Assembly: GCA_033030425.1 (NCBI GenBank)
Contig: JAUFSD010000002.1
Location: 868,001 to 932,000, forward strand
DNA from: Verpa conica
Lineage: Eukaryota; Ascomycota; Pezizomycetes; Pezizales; Morchellaceae
Length of the DNA: 64,000 nt
Direction of reading: 5' to 3'
A program made the position numbers and the translations under genes. Below are positions 47,104 to 59,381 of the stretch, piece by piece. The notes beneath the pieces are model-generated. The model was not told the origin of the DNA. It searched no databases and worked only from the letters and a program-made list of their open reading frames with translations. The stretch's first letter is position 1. Each line of letters begins with the position of its first letter.

Positions 47104-47422
47104 CTGGCGCTTGTGCGAGGCTGAAGAACGGTATAGGTTTGACACTAAGGGGTTAGAAAGCGCTTCTGAAGATGCAAGCTGAAGATACAGAATCCACTCA
47201 TAAATTCCTGGGTCAAGTGTCGATGTTTTGCAGTGACACGATGATGTCCGAAGGATGGGCTAAAAGCACCCCCATCTTTTTGAAATATTAAAGCTCAAGA
47301 GTTCCCCGCTATCACCCCAATCTTATCTTATCGTGATCAGTGCCAAGTGTTCTCACAGGATGTCACTCGTCAGCAACGAAGTAAACGATTACTTAATTGC
47401 GATTTTAAACCCTTGAATAAAC
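47104..47422. other. DML1 promoter region
   Basis: About 320 bp upstream of DML1 up to the transposon's left target duplication. No other feature seen. Confidence 0.5.
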
Positions 47423-47434
47423 TAATCGTAAGTA
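47423..47434 (+). repeat. left target-site duplication of transposon
   Basis: TAATCGTAAGTA directly precedes the left inverted end and recurs exactly at 47943-47954 after the right end. Confidence 0.85.
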
Positions 47435-47942
47435 GTGTGGTCCACGAGGCTGCTCGAGGCAAGGTAGGCGGGGTAGTCTCGAGGTGTCTCGGCTTTGTGG
47501 GCCTCTGGCTTTGGCTCGCCTTGGGAATTAGGAGTCTGGCCTCGAGGTACCTCGAGGAGCCTTGACATATAGGACTATTTTTAGTAATAATTAAAAGCTA
47601 TTAAATAATGGCCAATCAATATGAGGTCATAGGCATATAGGGTATATGAGGTTGGGCTTGCTCCCTCCTCCAGGCATATGTAGTATCAAACTATCATTCT
47701 ATTGCTTGTACCTGTACTTTCACAAATAGTGTGATAAATTATAGTGGGAATAGCTAACTTATACTTCTACTAGAGCCTGTGATATTCTTTAATTAATTAT
47801 TATTATTTACCTCGAGCCACCTCGAGACGAGCCCAGAGAGAAGCCTCGAGGTACCTCGGCCTTGTGGCCCCCCCGGCCTTGCCCCCCTCGAGGCCGATAC
47901 CCCAAGGCGAGGCCCCGAGATGCTCGGCCTCGTGGACCACAC
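47435..47942. mobile_element. non-autonomous DNA transposon (MITE-like)
   Basis: A 508-bp element with perfect 16-bp terminal inverted repeats, GTGTGGTCCACGAGGC at 47435-47450 and its complement at 47927-47942, flanked by a 12-bp direct duplication. Both ends are GC-rich for about 130 bp and share subterminal CTCGAGG motifs, including the palindrome CTCGAGGTACCTCGAG at 47541-47556 and CCTCGAGGTACCTCGG at 47844-47859. The middle (about 47570-47810) is AT-rich. The only frame inside has no transposase motif, so the element would need a transposase supplied elsewhere. A 9-12-bp duplication fits Mutator-like elements better than hAT (8 bp) or Tc1/mariner (TA), but family is not proven. Identical flanks and ends suggest a recent insertion. 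Confidence 0.85.
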
Positions 47943-47954
47943 TAATCGTAAGTA
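47943..47954 (+). repeat. right target-site duplication of transposon
   Basis: TAATCGTAAGTA, identical to 47423-47434. Confidence 0.85.
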
Positions 47955-50059
47955 CATGGATCCCAATTTTAAGCCCTTAATGCGCATTATAAACCTCTTT
48001 AACCACTAGGCATAGGTTACTATAGTGAATTTATATATCATTGAGGAGAAATTATAAGAAGAAAAGTATTCGCTCCACAGAATTGCTACTTTAGCCCTCT
48101 AGAGACATAGTGGACATCTATTGATTCTGTAAGGCAAGATTAAGCCAGATAAAATTTCTTGTACACATGTAAAACTAAGTCGACAGCCCAGTTATTTCCA
48201 CAAAGGAAGCCCACAAGTAAGTGTTGAGAGACTAACCTAGCCTTATCCTTTCATGATCAAAGTATTGGCTTCGTTTGCCAGCAGTTCCCGAGTAATTTAC
48301 TCGATAGTGTATTAATCTATGAGCGCAAGGTGTATCTAGTATTTACTATACGATAAACCCCCGTCGCTCTATTACAGGTGAATTACTGCCCCCAAGAATC
48401 AACCACATAAATAACACATTTAAATTTTTATCCTCAAAGACTATTTAGTCTAGGAAAACTCAACTATGATATGTAGCATCAGCTCTCTCTCAACTACATA
48501 GTAGACTTCAGACATAATATCTCAAAATTAAGCCGACACTATTCCCTCATAGATGCCGTTATTATGTAGGTTCTAATAATCCATCAGACTTTAAGCCCAA
48601 CATTCTTGTTCTCGGCGCTTAATAACCCCTTCATACCTTCCAACCTACTCGGTAAACGAATTGGTATCTGGAATACAACCCTTCCTACTACTACTATATA
48701 AGACTATTGGCTTAGATCAACGTAAGCCACACATACATATGCGTTATTAGACTACTATACCCATGACCACTAGACTATTGAATAATGGTACTAAATCGAC
48801 CCTGGGAGCAAGATATTCAGACTTAGAACCGTACCTGGTAATGCCAACTCCCAGCAGTAGTAGACGAGAAATGGGGAGAGAACAATATTCTCATAGATCT
48901 AGAGTAAACCTTATGAAAGTCCCATCTACTATTTAGCTAGTGCCACCCGCAGCTACCTACAAATCAGGAGCGGTAATTGTAATGTAGGAACTCTTGGAGT
49001 AGGCTTTTTATTTCCGAGCCCACGTATTAGAGCCCATCACCAGCCTACATTTGCTATGTAAAAAATATTCCCTAGCGCTCGCTATATATTAGCAAATCTA
49101 GACTCCAGGGTAAATAATCTACCAGTCTACAAAGAAAAAAAGAAAAAAAAAGTGACAGACTCCAGTCTACACTACATGTACTCCTCACGGAAGCTATATA
49201 CAGGCCGAAAGTAAAATAAGTAACCCCTCCCCCCAAATTAACTCGACAAAGGAAAATAATAAAGGAATGATAGTTAGGAACCCCCATCTAGATGAGAAAA
49301 ATACCCCATTAGAGAAATAAACACCAGTTAAATAGGGTGCTGTAGTAATAATGTATACCCACTGTCTGGTAGTAAGTACCACGAGAATATCAAAGCCTGA
49401 AAAATTAAAAGGAAAAAAATTGTGGAAAAAAGGATGATTCTAATATCCCCAGTATATCCCCTCACTACTCCTTCCTACTGTACCCAGCTTTATAATAAGC
49501 ACTACCATTTTATACACAAAAAGTTTCCTCCTTTATTTGCTCAGCGGCATCTTTTCGTCATTTGCTTAAGCAGCCAACCTGAGCCCAAACAATACAAAGG
49601 AAACCCAGCAACACATACAATCCGTCAGGATAGGGGGGAGTGGGAGGAGGGAAAAAGAATATGACTAGAAAGAAATTAACAATAGAAAAAAGTGCAATAA
49701 CAATAACCCCCGCCCGCCAGCCAGCCCGCCCGTTCCGGTCCTGAGCACTCCCTCTGAAATCCCAAAGATCCAAAACCCATCCAACCCATCTACAATAGGT
49801 TCAATGTACTCCCAACCTTTGCCGTAACCCCGTCTGAGCCAGCCCTTCTTCCCTTTCCATTCGCCGTCCTGCCTCGAGCTCCAGAAAAAGTGATAAAATA
49901 GGAAAAATCAATGACAAAAGAAAATTCGTTCCCAAAACAACAAAACCCCTGTTCTTTTGTATCAAAAAAAAGAAAATATATATTCCGACAGGCAAGGCCA
50001 GAATTAAGATGAAATGAAATAAAATAACGAGAACAGATGAAAGGGACACCCGATCCTAA
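47955..50059. other. AT-rich intergenic region
   Basis: About 2.1 kb with no supported gene. A TACATGTA palindrome lies at 49173-49180. Frames at 49072-49382, 49558-49773 and 49801-50049 are hydrophobic by composition of T-rich DNA and have no family signal. Confidence 0.5.
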
Positions 50060-51756
50060 TCATCGCCTCGTACCATCTACCCTCCCCATCCCATCATCAT
50101 CCTCGCTATAGCTATCCGAGTCCTCTGCCAAATCCGTTAATCCCACGGCACTCTCTTCATCTTCCCTTCCCAGTAGCCTTGCACCAATACTGCTCCGGGT
50201 CCCCCCAACATCAGATCTCCGCAGCTGCATGCTCCGCCGCACCTGCAGTCCTGTGATGCCATCTGTTGGTACACCTTCATCATAGCTTGTTGAAGCCCGG
50301 CCGTTGGCTAGCAATCGGTGTCCATTGGGGTCGGTACGAGAAAGATTGAGGAGGTAGACTCCGCTGAAAATAATTAGGAAGCCGCAGAGGAGGGAAATAG
50401 TGTTAACGGGGTCAGTTGTATTAAAGCCCTGGAAGAGAATAAATGAAGCGCAGAGAGTAGCAGTTGTGAAGGTTACGTAGTAGAGCGGTGTGACTCTGAA
50501 TCACCAGCGAATCTATTAGCTCTGAGCTGTACCACCACAGATGTGAGAATAAAGGAATGGTGGGGATATACAAAGAGCTTGAAAACTGCGTCAAAGCCTT
50601 ATTAAAGTAGTTCATCTGAGTAAGAATGCACACCCCGACAACAATCACAAACACATATGTACTTGGGTGCGTAAATTGGTTTTCTCCACCAGAAAATGTC
50701 AACTTGACCGCAATTCCGAAAGCCTTAGAGCTCATCACGGTCAATGAACCGACGGTCCCGCAAATCGAGATGTAAATGAGTGGATTCTTCTTGCCGTATT
50801 TCGGTGATACAATGTAAATCATTACTGATGAGAAGATAATGACTAACACACAGTATAGTAGAAAACCTATTCATAGGACCAAACATGGTTAGGTGTGTGC
50901 ACTAAGTTGAATAAACTGACTATGGGGAACCGGGAGAGAAAGAAGAAAGTTCTAACGTACCTGGCTGAATTGCGTAGTTCAAGATTTCGTCGATGGTTGT
51001 AATGTCCTTGTCTGGGGGTGCGTGAAGCACAATGATGACACTACCGATGAGGCATATTGCGCATCCTAGCTTCCCTAATACTCCTAATTCCTCCTTAAGG
51101 AAATATGTACCTAGCACTGCACTATTGCGCCATGTAACCTCCGTTAGCCAAAATCAATTTCTTTAGATATTATTTGATATTAAAGTATGGCGCAACGCAC
51201 CCAACTAATACACTCAATGCGCCTAGAGGTGTTACTAAAATTGCCGGTGCAAATGCGTATGCCGCAAAGTTCGCAATTTCTCCCAGAATCACTATTCGAC
51301 GAGGGGGTTGAGTTAGCAAAGAACTAAAAAAGCGACCTGCTGTAAGATTTGACATAATCCGGCGATGTAGTATCGGCAGGCTAAAGTTCAATCGATGGAT
51401 CCCATACTAGTTACCATCCCCACCCACCATATGGGATTCTTTAGATATGTAAACCCCTCCCCCTCAAACCCCGTTCTATCCGCCGTATCTATCAGACCCT
51501 ATTTACCGCCGAGGCGCTGAGGTTAGCGATGCCGGAGCAAAACCCCACATCAGGAGGCGGGGAGTGGGGAGGACGGATATCCGCTGTGGGAGGGTACTTT
51601 TTTAGTTAATATGAAGCTTGTTCCTACCATCACCAAAATTGCAATTAGCCATAATGTTTCCCCCAAAACTTAGCCTTGACAGGAAGAACCAAACGAACCT
51701 ATAGCCATGCTAGAGGTTATAGCTAAAAGCAGCCCAATATACCTATACAGCGCCAT
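50060..51756 (-). CDS. NIPA-family magnesium transporter
   Basis: Seven exons: 51756-51699, 51623-51598, 51498-51408, 51291-51201, 51121-50961, 50866-50572 and 50495-50060. The introns are 75, 99, 116, 79, 94 and 76 nt, giving 385 residues. Exon 2 is only 26 nt. Exons 1-3 were found by homology pattern: [16 protein letters not shown], then TSFILTKK, then [20 protein letters not shown] and NPIWWVGM, joining to [20 protein letters not shown]. Later hallmarks are [60 protein letters not shown] and [12 protein letters not shown]. About nine transmembrane helices are expected, with a disordered Asp/Ser-rich tail of about 85 residues. Family members move Mg2+ across the plasma or endosomal membrane. 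Confidence 0.93.
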
Positions 51757-54700
51757 GATGGCCAACAATCAGCTTTCCCCGCTCTTGCACCATGAATAGA
51801 AAAATGATGACGGAATGCGCACTTCTCCTCCATTTCGAAGATCGAACTGTAGAAACTACTAAATTTGCCTTTTTATGCGCAACAGATAAAGGGACCTCCA
51901 GGACAATGTAAAATGAAATTGAATGCCGTCTCTTCCTTCAGATAGCCCGATGAGGCTCTGCAGTCGTGATGGTAGTTGTGGTTGAGAAAAAAAGTATGAG
52001 TAAACGAGCGAATTGAATCCAGCGTCGCGTGAAAGAGCGAAGAACGGTGAAGCAGTAATGAGCGTGTGCAGGAGAGTGCGCTGTGCTGGTTGAGAATCGT
52101 ATGGGGGTGGTCTGTTATCGCGATTGAATCTGAAGGGCCACGCGGCAGGAGTCTAAGATGTGGAAGTTTGCTGGAGGAGAATAAGACTAGTGCCGGGGGT
52201 TCAAACGGGTAAGTCCTAGTTTGGGTAGGAGCGCGTAGGGCAGACGCAAGGTGAAGATGAACCGGCAAGAAGACCACACAGACAATAGCTTTGAAGGAAC
52301 TTTGTCGAGTGTACTCTGTAAGTAATATTTGCACAAGATCGCCCGAAGGGGGGGGGTATTTGGGAGGGGGTCTAGAGCACGTATGTACCAATGTAGGGGG
52401 TAGGTAGCGAGAAAGAAAAAGCCAACAGCAGGTGTCTCTGACTCCGCTCGTGGCTACCTGTCCTTGCGTTGTGGGGGATAAGTAGATATCTCGATGTATG
52501 AGATGGCAGATGCTCTTAGGTATGTAGTTTACAGAATACTGTCCAGTGCCGTCGAAGCCTCGGAAATGTGTTCTTTTTTCGCCCCGATACAGGAGACTAT
52601 CGGCTCGGCTGGCGATCTCCAGCATGCAGCAGCAATACCCGCCTACGTGATCCTATTTTTGGTGCCCAGAAACGGGGCTCGGTGCCTACGCCGGAGGGCC
52701 TGCTCAACGAAAAAGAGGAAAGAAAAAGAAAAAGAAAAAAGGATCTCAGCTGAGCAGAATGCTCTTCTCAGAACTCTATTATATAAACTTTGTGACAAAA
52801 GCTTCCGTCACGATATATGGTCTTGAAACACTTGCCTCTTTTACAAACAATGTAGAAACAAGGGAGGGAATGAAAATGTTGAGAACGCAGGGACCACCAA
52901 GCCGTTTTTTCTTTCCTGGGCTCTGGAGGGCCACTTCACACCAGCGTTTCACATTCACCCTGAACCCCCGCGCCTAATCTTCCACCTCTCCCCTCTGGGG
53001 AAAAAGAAGAGCCTGTCGGACCCGTGACCCGATTAGCGACCTTGGCTTCCACGTGAGCCCCGTGATGCCGCAACACCGTGTGTACCCGAGGTTCGGTACA
53101 GTTCATATTCGAGTTCTAGTCAAGGGAATATAATATAGTGTGCTGTCATGCTGAACTCTAAATTATTCCCTTCTTCTTCCAGGACTCTGCTTGTAGGTGC
53201 AGGGAATCTAGGCTGATTAGTAATGGATAAAGGGGCGTTTAGAAACTTTCGGCTGGGTCAGTTTTTTGGGAAACAATCCAACAGTGCAGCTGCCTATGTA
53301 TTGTTACCGGTACCATAGATACGCGTACACACTTACCAGGATGTTTAATGAATTCATGGCTCTTAATCTCGCCAAAGCATTCTCTTGTGTTTTCTTTTGT
53401 CTAGCTACTAACTAGGGCCCTGTTTGATTAAACTCAAGCTTAAGAAAGGAGTATCTACCATGGCAGTTTTTATTTTGTTTTAACCTTCAGTTTTATGTCT
53501 ATGTTATCCGATAGTTTTTTTTCTAAAGCACATGATGCGCCTAGCTAGTGTTGGGTAGAATCAATTACTAGGGGACTCTCCAAAGAGATAATACCTAATC
53601 TACTTAAGATCTGTTAATCCTACAGGCTAGTCTCTCAATGAACTTTTAGGGCTTGGCCGCCCTCTCAACCAGCATTAAAACAATGGCAATTCCTACATGT
53701 CTTACACAATATCTCAGCTTAATTAATCTCTTCTTATATTTCATCCTGCTCAGAGCCTACATACATAAGGCAATGCCCCTCCATGATATATCTTCAAGTA
53801 TTCAAAGAACACTGTGGAGGATCATCGGACACTTAGACAATCCTCGAGGCAGCACATGCGGGAGAGGGACCGAAAGAACATGACGTGACGTCGTGTGGTC
53901 CCCGGCCGTATGGTCAAACTAGTGGAGGGGCCTTTCCCCTTTCGTCGACAGCCCCAAGCGTCTTACCTCCCGTAGTGTATTTTTTATTATTAGAAGGGGC
54001 TGTACTAGGAACTTGTACCACTTCCCTGGCTGGTAACTAGGGCTTACTACTTTTCTAGAGGTAAGCTAACTAATTACTTTCCTTTCAACATTTGCATAAA
54101 GAGCACCGATATTAATTGTAAGATTGAATTAGAGGTCATTAGTAAGTAAACCTCTATGATCTATAAACTAGATCGGGGGTCACCCGTTACCGCTTGCCTT
54201 CATGCTGTAATTAATTTTTGCTACTTTGAGCATAGGTTCAAGGAAAAATACGCGGTAAATGTAGATATAGATAGTTTTTTCGCTTGTGGAACAGCTTAAA
54301 TAAATTGAGTCATATTATAGATGCTTTCAAAAGACCTTATGGAGAAAAAATGACCTTTGAAAGTGGTCAAGTTGGGTGCTTTAACCACAAGATTCATATA
54401 TATACTTGGTGAGAAATGAAGGGAGTGTCTAAGTTATAATAGTGCTATCTACCTTGTAAATTCCCGATGGTTCTCATATGTCTATATAGCTAGGGGATGG
54501 GTGATTAACCCTTTCAATACTCTAATTCTGAGGAATAACGAGACATGGCCAAAACCTATCCTAAAAATCAAATCTACGATGCGGTGTACGCGAGTGAGTT
54601 TTGATGATTGCAAATTCAATATTTATTGAGTAAATTGTGCACACTCACAATTAGTCGGTTATGAATAGATTATAAAGTTCCGATGGGAAGAGAGGCTCTT

Positions 54701-56620
54701 GGGCCCTTCTATTTCATTTTTATGCCCTTTTTAGTCTCTGATCCTAGCTAGCATCCGCCTAAACTTGAGCTGCTAGCTCGTGACTTTAAATAGCTCTATT
54801 GTGATCTGTTATTCTAGATGCTAACTTAATAGAGATTTTTATCACTATTTGCAAAGCCATAGCCTGTGGATGATACAAGAAAAGATAAGACATCAATAGA
54901 GGTGGCGTAGGGCTGCTCTACGATGTATTATAATTAAATCAATCAATCAATCGGGGTCGCTGGGTGGGTGTAGCTTTTACTGTTGTGGAGGATGCGCTGT
55001 ATCAGATAAGATCATACCACTAGCAATGTATTAGAAAAGGGTGAAAGTCTACTTTGGTCTTTTTTTCCCGGCGTTATTGTACTAGTAGTCAACCTAACCC
55101 TCAGCTCAATCTCACCCCGCAACATATGTTCTCAATATGATATTACGTAGGTGGCTTCGATCGAAGATGTACCACCTCCCTCTACGGGGGGTAGCACCTC
55201 TGTTCATCCAAAACCCCTCCATGGAATCTTTAGATCTCACCTTCGATGTGGGGTCTTTGGTACAGATGTTGAAAACAAAAAAGATAATACATGTATTGAT
55301 GGTGGATGGTGCTATACAAAGGCATGTATTAGTGATATCACCATACTTATTAGTGATCATAGCTCTTTATCCGTAGCCAATGTTCCTTGGTGAGGTCTGG
55401 TGAGGGGGCCCATTGTAAAGAACTGAGCGGGGAGCAACCACCAATGACTCTCTTTTTCCCATCTCCAGATCATGTTGGACTATGGCAATAGTTATCGTAT
55501 CATATCATATTACAGACGGCCAGCAGGATCTGTAGTACCCTCTAGAGAAGCTGGGGTAGTTTCCTGGTCTGCTCCCATCATCCTAAGACGAAGCTAGCCG
55601 CGTGGAATACTCGAGCAGAAGTCAACCTAGCGGATATCGGCTTTGCCACCTGTAAATTCATATTCATAAAAGTGGAGTGTAGATGTAATGACTGATCCCG
55701 AGAGAGATGATTCTACCGATACTTATTACTGAATCATACACCTTAGTAGGTATATTGTCATTAATTACTAAAAGAGGCTTTGTTGCGCATACGTAGCTAT
55801 TACTATGTATATCTATTAGGTGGATTTTTAGGCCCGACGCTCGGCAAAAAGGGCTGACGACGTCCTGGATAGAGACTCCAGTTTTGTTTCGGACATGAAT
55901 GTGGTTGGGGGGGGGAGTTGTTTGGATGGTTGAGGTTGACGTCCTTCCCGCACGATAACTACTAGGCCAAGGTAAAACACAGCCACATGTTGCCATTTAT
56001 TCGACTACACATAAGGTACGGATATATCATTCGGCGGCGGCTCCGAGAGGCCGCGTCAGGGTTGTCTAGTCCCCATCTTTAGGATGCGGCGCACCTGACA
56101 AGGAGTGGAGTAGTCTTACTTGTGGGTGGACACAGCACTCAACCGAGAGTTAGAGAGAGGACTTTTCCCCGGCATGTATCGGTGCAGTGCATTACCCCCG
56201 CATTGCATCAGCGCTGCCAATAGGTACATATACATAACAGTACATACAGGTACAGGTACAGGTACAGGTACACTTACAGGTACAGTACTGTAGGTACTCT
56301 ACTCTACATAGAGGCATCGTCAAGTGGGGCAGGGCATGAGGGTTGGGTCTAAACCGGGCATCTCTTTGACAGGGCATGACACCCAAAGCCTGGTGCCAGG
56401 CTTTACCCTCATGTATTGTATGTACCTGTACTCCTCCCCGACAGGCATGAGGAATGATCTCAATTTAGACCCCACGCTTTACTTCTTACGCGTCATCCTG
56501 GTCACTCCTCCACTTTAATTCACGCTTAACGCCTCTGATCCTCTACATAACCTTACCTCCACCCTCTTCCTCCTCGTCTCTTCATTTCATTAAGCTTGTA
56601 GACCATATACATCGACAGTC
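51757..56620. other. 4.9-kb gene-poor region
   Basis: No gene that I can support. The first ~900 bp are the NIPA leader/promoter side. A 250-codon minus frame (51873-52625) is CT-biased and motif-free. Other items are an A/G-rich run at 52705-52745, (AATC)4 at about 54936-54952, a TACATGTA palindrome at 55288-55295, overlapping frames at 55112-55393 without family signal, and an ACAGGT microsatellite at 56245-56270. Confidence 0.45.
56245..56284 (+). repeat. ACAGGT microsatellite
   Basis: Four tandem ACAGGT units at 56245-56270, then a broken unit (CACTT) and one more ACAGGTAC. The period is 6 bp; it is not the fungal telomere repeat TTAGGG. Confidence 0.8.
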
Positions 56621-57873
56621 ATGAAGCGATTAATGACATCGTTCAAGCGGAGCAATAGTAAGTTGTTATCCTCTCTGTATCAACCAACACAAAATGCGGT
56701 ACTAAACATGCACCAGGCACCCGCTCTCGCTCTGCTACACGCGAAGAACGTCTCCCACCGCCACCATCTCCCGATGACAGCCCCGAAACAGCCATCGTTA
56801 AAGCCGTCACCCTATTCTGTGCCTCCGGTGGCCCCTCATCCACTGCCGGGTCTGAGGTCCTCTATCTCCCAACTATTGTTGATTCCGCAGAGTCCTCCCC
56901 CACTGCAGCTAAAGAAGCTGCAGCGGTAATAAGAAAACAGCTAGATCTTAAACACAATGCTACTTACCCATACAAGCAATACAATGCCATTATGCTACTC
57001 CGGATCCTTAGCGACAACCCCGGCCGCACGTTCACTAGAAACCTGAGCGAAATAAAATTCATAGGCACAGTGAAAGATCTACTGAGGCAGGGAAGAGATC
57101 CGAGTGTGAGACAGATACTTGGGGAAACCCTAGAGTACTGGGAGGTGAGTAAGGGAGATGATGAGGGGTTAGCACCTCTGAAGGAGGTGTGGGTCAAGGA
57201 GAAGAAGAATATGCATCTTGCTGCTGGAGGTCCTGGGGGTTCAAGAGGAAATTCGCCGACGACAACCTATGCACCTGGCTCTCACCCGCCCACATATGCG
57301 CCCGGGACCCGGCCCAACGGACTTCCTCCTATGGTTGAGCTTACCGCACGCATATCTGAAGCTCGCACATCCGCTTCACTACTCGAGCAGGTTCTCCAGT
57401 CGACACCCCCAGCAGAAGTCCCAAAGAACGAGCTAGTAAAAGAGTTTGCGGATAGATGTAAATCGGCAACCCGCTCAATTGTAGCATACATCCAAGCGAC
57501 GGACCCCTCACCGGATGAAGATACACTCACTACCCTAATTGAAACGAACGACTTTTTGGGTATGGCATTGGAGAGATACAAGGGTCTAGTCAAGGCAGCA
57601 CTGCAGAAAGAGCAGGCCGATAGAGTGGTTCAAGTACCGGAGGGTGCTCGAATTGCTAATGTAGGAGATGCATGGGACGCGGCTTATAACGAGGCGCATG
57701 TGGAGGGGGAGCGAAGGGAAGCTGCAGGAGTCCAGGGAGCAGGGGGAGGGGCAAGGTACGAAGAACATGATGCAGGGGAGCAGCACGCGATTGCAAGAAG
57801 GGTTCCAGAGAGACCAGATAGTCCGGTGTCTCCGGTGGTGAGTGAAATCCCTTATCCCAAGAGATCATTGTAA
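56621..57873 (+). CDS. LSB5: LSB5-like VHS/GAT protein
   Basis: Two exons, 56621-56657 and 56717-57873, are joined over a 59-nt intron (GTAAGT..CCAG, branch TACTAAAC) and give 397 residues. After a short basic start (MKRLMTSFKRS) and a Pro-rich linker, a VHS-type helical domain spans about 45-160 (TAIVKAVTLFCASGG, YKQYNAIMLLRILSDNPGRT, VKDLLRQGRDPSVRQILGET). A GAT domain spans about 212-300 (LTARISEARTSASLLEQVL, LTTLIETNDFLGMALERYKG). This pairing and order match LSB5, a cortical actin-patch protein that binds Las17/WASP, Sla1, ubiquitin and Arf3 and works in endocytosis. GGA adaptors share VHS-GAT but carry a C-terminal ear domain that is absent here, which favours LSB5. The tail is short, charged and disordered. 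Confidence 0.85.
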
Positions 57874-58946
57874 TAGGGCGGCCATATTGTGTGCAAAGCC
57901 AATTTTTGCCATTGCGCTTCTACGTGCTTCAATCTGGCAGCTTTAGTTCTATAGCTCTATATGTTTATGCATGTAACAATTACTGATTGAGTGGTGCCTT
58001 TTACAGTCTCCGGATCATCCAGTAAGTTATCGTTATTAGGCCTAAGATTGAGGGTGTTTCTGGATGAAATGAAATGATAGTTATTACTGTTTTTCTATTT
58101 TCCAGCTGGTTGCAATTTTGTACAGAAGTGTCAGATTTGGGGGTTTCTTTTCTTTAAGGGTTGGTTTACGGGTTGCGTTAGTTGGACTTTCATTCGTTTA
58201 CATTATGAGTTAGCGGGCAGTAGTAGAGCTAAGGATCGGGGGAAATGCTCATGAATTTATTTTCTCGCTATGCGTGTCTCAGAATGATCGTCGTTCAAAG
58301 AGGGGATCTATAGAATGTAGTTTGTGATAACTCTAGCTGTATACCTAAATTATCCACAACCCCCAAGCGCTAGAGTATAAACAGGAACACTAACGAAATC
58401 TAAGTCTAATTTCCTATAACTTCTAAATGCCGATTTTATATACACATAATAGAAAGATCTATCTAATCTATCGTCTATTTTATAAATCTATGCCGGTAAC
58501 ACCAACGCCTGCAAGATATCTAACTACTCGGAACCCCGAAAAAGAAGCCACTAAATAAAAAGTAGGTGGGGGGGGTATATATAAGGGGGGGACTATAAAC
58601 AAATAACGCCTCTAGAAAGGTCTAAGATATTAAAAGATGAGAGGGGGGACAAGCAGCGGGGAAAGAAATATAATAAAAGAAACTATACATCAGTAACGCT
58701 TGTGAGACTTAAAACATTAAAAATGGTGAGGGGGGGAGACTAAAGAAGGAAATATAACCATGTACTTAAGAAAACTCTAACCATACGCCAAAGCAACCAA
58801 TACCGGAACGCCTACCCTAAAAAAAAAACGTCTCCCAACTCCAGATAAAACAAAACCTTTAAAGATTACATTACTAAGAAAAACAGCCTACCCGCCCCCA
58901 CCAGCCCCCACACCACACACGGAGAGCTAAGTAAAAAACATCACTA
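57874..58946. other. intergenic with tandem repeat
   Basis: The region lies between the convergent ends of LSB5 and the Ser-rich gene. Its second half holds G-tracts (58567-58575, 58585-58591, 58643-58648, 58731-58737) and a 90-bp diverged tandem repeat. No gene seen. Confidence 0.5.
58592..58771. repeat. diverged tandem repeat, period 90 bp
   Basis: Two copies begin ACTATAAAC at 58592 and ACTATACAT at 58682. They share TAACGC.T, CATTAAAA/ATATTAAAA, a GATGAGAGGGGGG/ATGGTGAGGGGGG tract and a closing GGAAAGAAATATAA/GAAGGAAATATAA at matching offsets with a few indels. Similarity was judged by eye at roughly two-thirds. Confidence 0.55.
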
Positions 58947-59381
58947 CTAATAACCCCGCCCACGCTTCGGAGGAAATATTTGATCCGGAAAATCATCATC
59001 GTACTCGGTACAGCTACTATAGCCGCTAGAAGCAACCGAGCTCGAAGAGGTAGAGGCTGTGCTATCTTGTCGCTCTCTGGTGAGAACCGGGTATGAGCCT
59101 GGACAACCGTTTTGAGGTGGGGTGGTAGTGTAGGAAGACGATGACGTCACGGGGAGCGAGAATCTTGGTGATGCCGGACTTGAGGTTGAAGATATAGATA
59201 ATAAAGAAGTATCTGAACCCTCTTGACATGGGGATGATAGGCCGTGCACTGATATCGGGAGTGGCGTCATGGATAATCTCCCCAGATCAGAAAGGGCCCA
59301 GGATTCGGGCGATTTATGGTCGCGGTGTGAGGAGGAGGAGGTTTTGGATTTGGTAGAAAGATGGGAGTATTGAGAAGTCAT
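58947..59381 (-). CDS. small Ser-rich uncharacterised protein
   Basis: An intron-free frame of 144 residues beginning at a true ATG (MTSQYSHLSTKSKTSSSS). Over a third of the residues are Ser, Thr or Pro. An acidic patch (SCTEYDDDFPDQIFPP) and a basic C-terminus (KRGRGY) stand out. No signal peptide, membrane helix or known domain is visible. Such proteins are common as disordered, phosphorylated fungal proteins, but the frame could also be fortuitous. Confidence 0.5.
   Translation of the reverse strand: MTSQYSHLSTKSKTSSSSHRDHKSPESWALSDLGRLSMTPLPISVHGLSSPCQEGSDTSLLSISSTSSPASPRFSLPVTSSSSYTTTPPQNGCPGSYPVLTRERQDSTASTSSSSVASSGYSSCTEYDDDFPDQIFPPKRGRGY

Noticed and set aside
46882..47145. Upstream start for DML1 at 47145
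   Set aside because: The frame extends only through a GTG; the first ATG is 47103 and matches the family N-terminus.
51873..52625. 250-codon minus frame starting with ATG
   Set aside because: Sequence is Ser/His/Pro/Leu-rich by CT composition, has no domain, and lies in the likely 5' leader/promoter side of the NIPA gene.
55112..55393. Three overlapping 79-82-codon frames on both strands
   Set aside because: No family motif, no splice extension, equal support on both strands.
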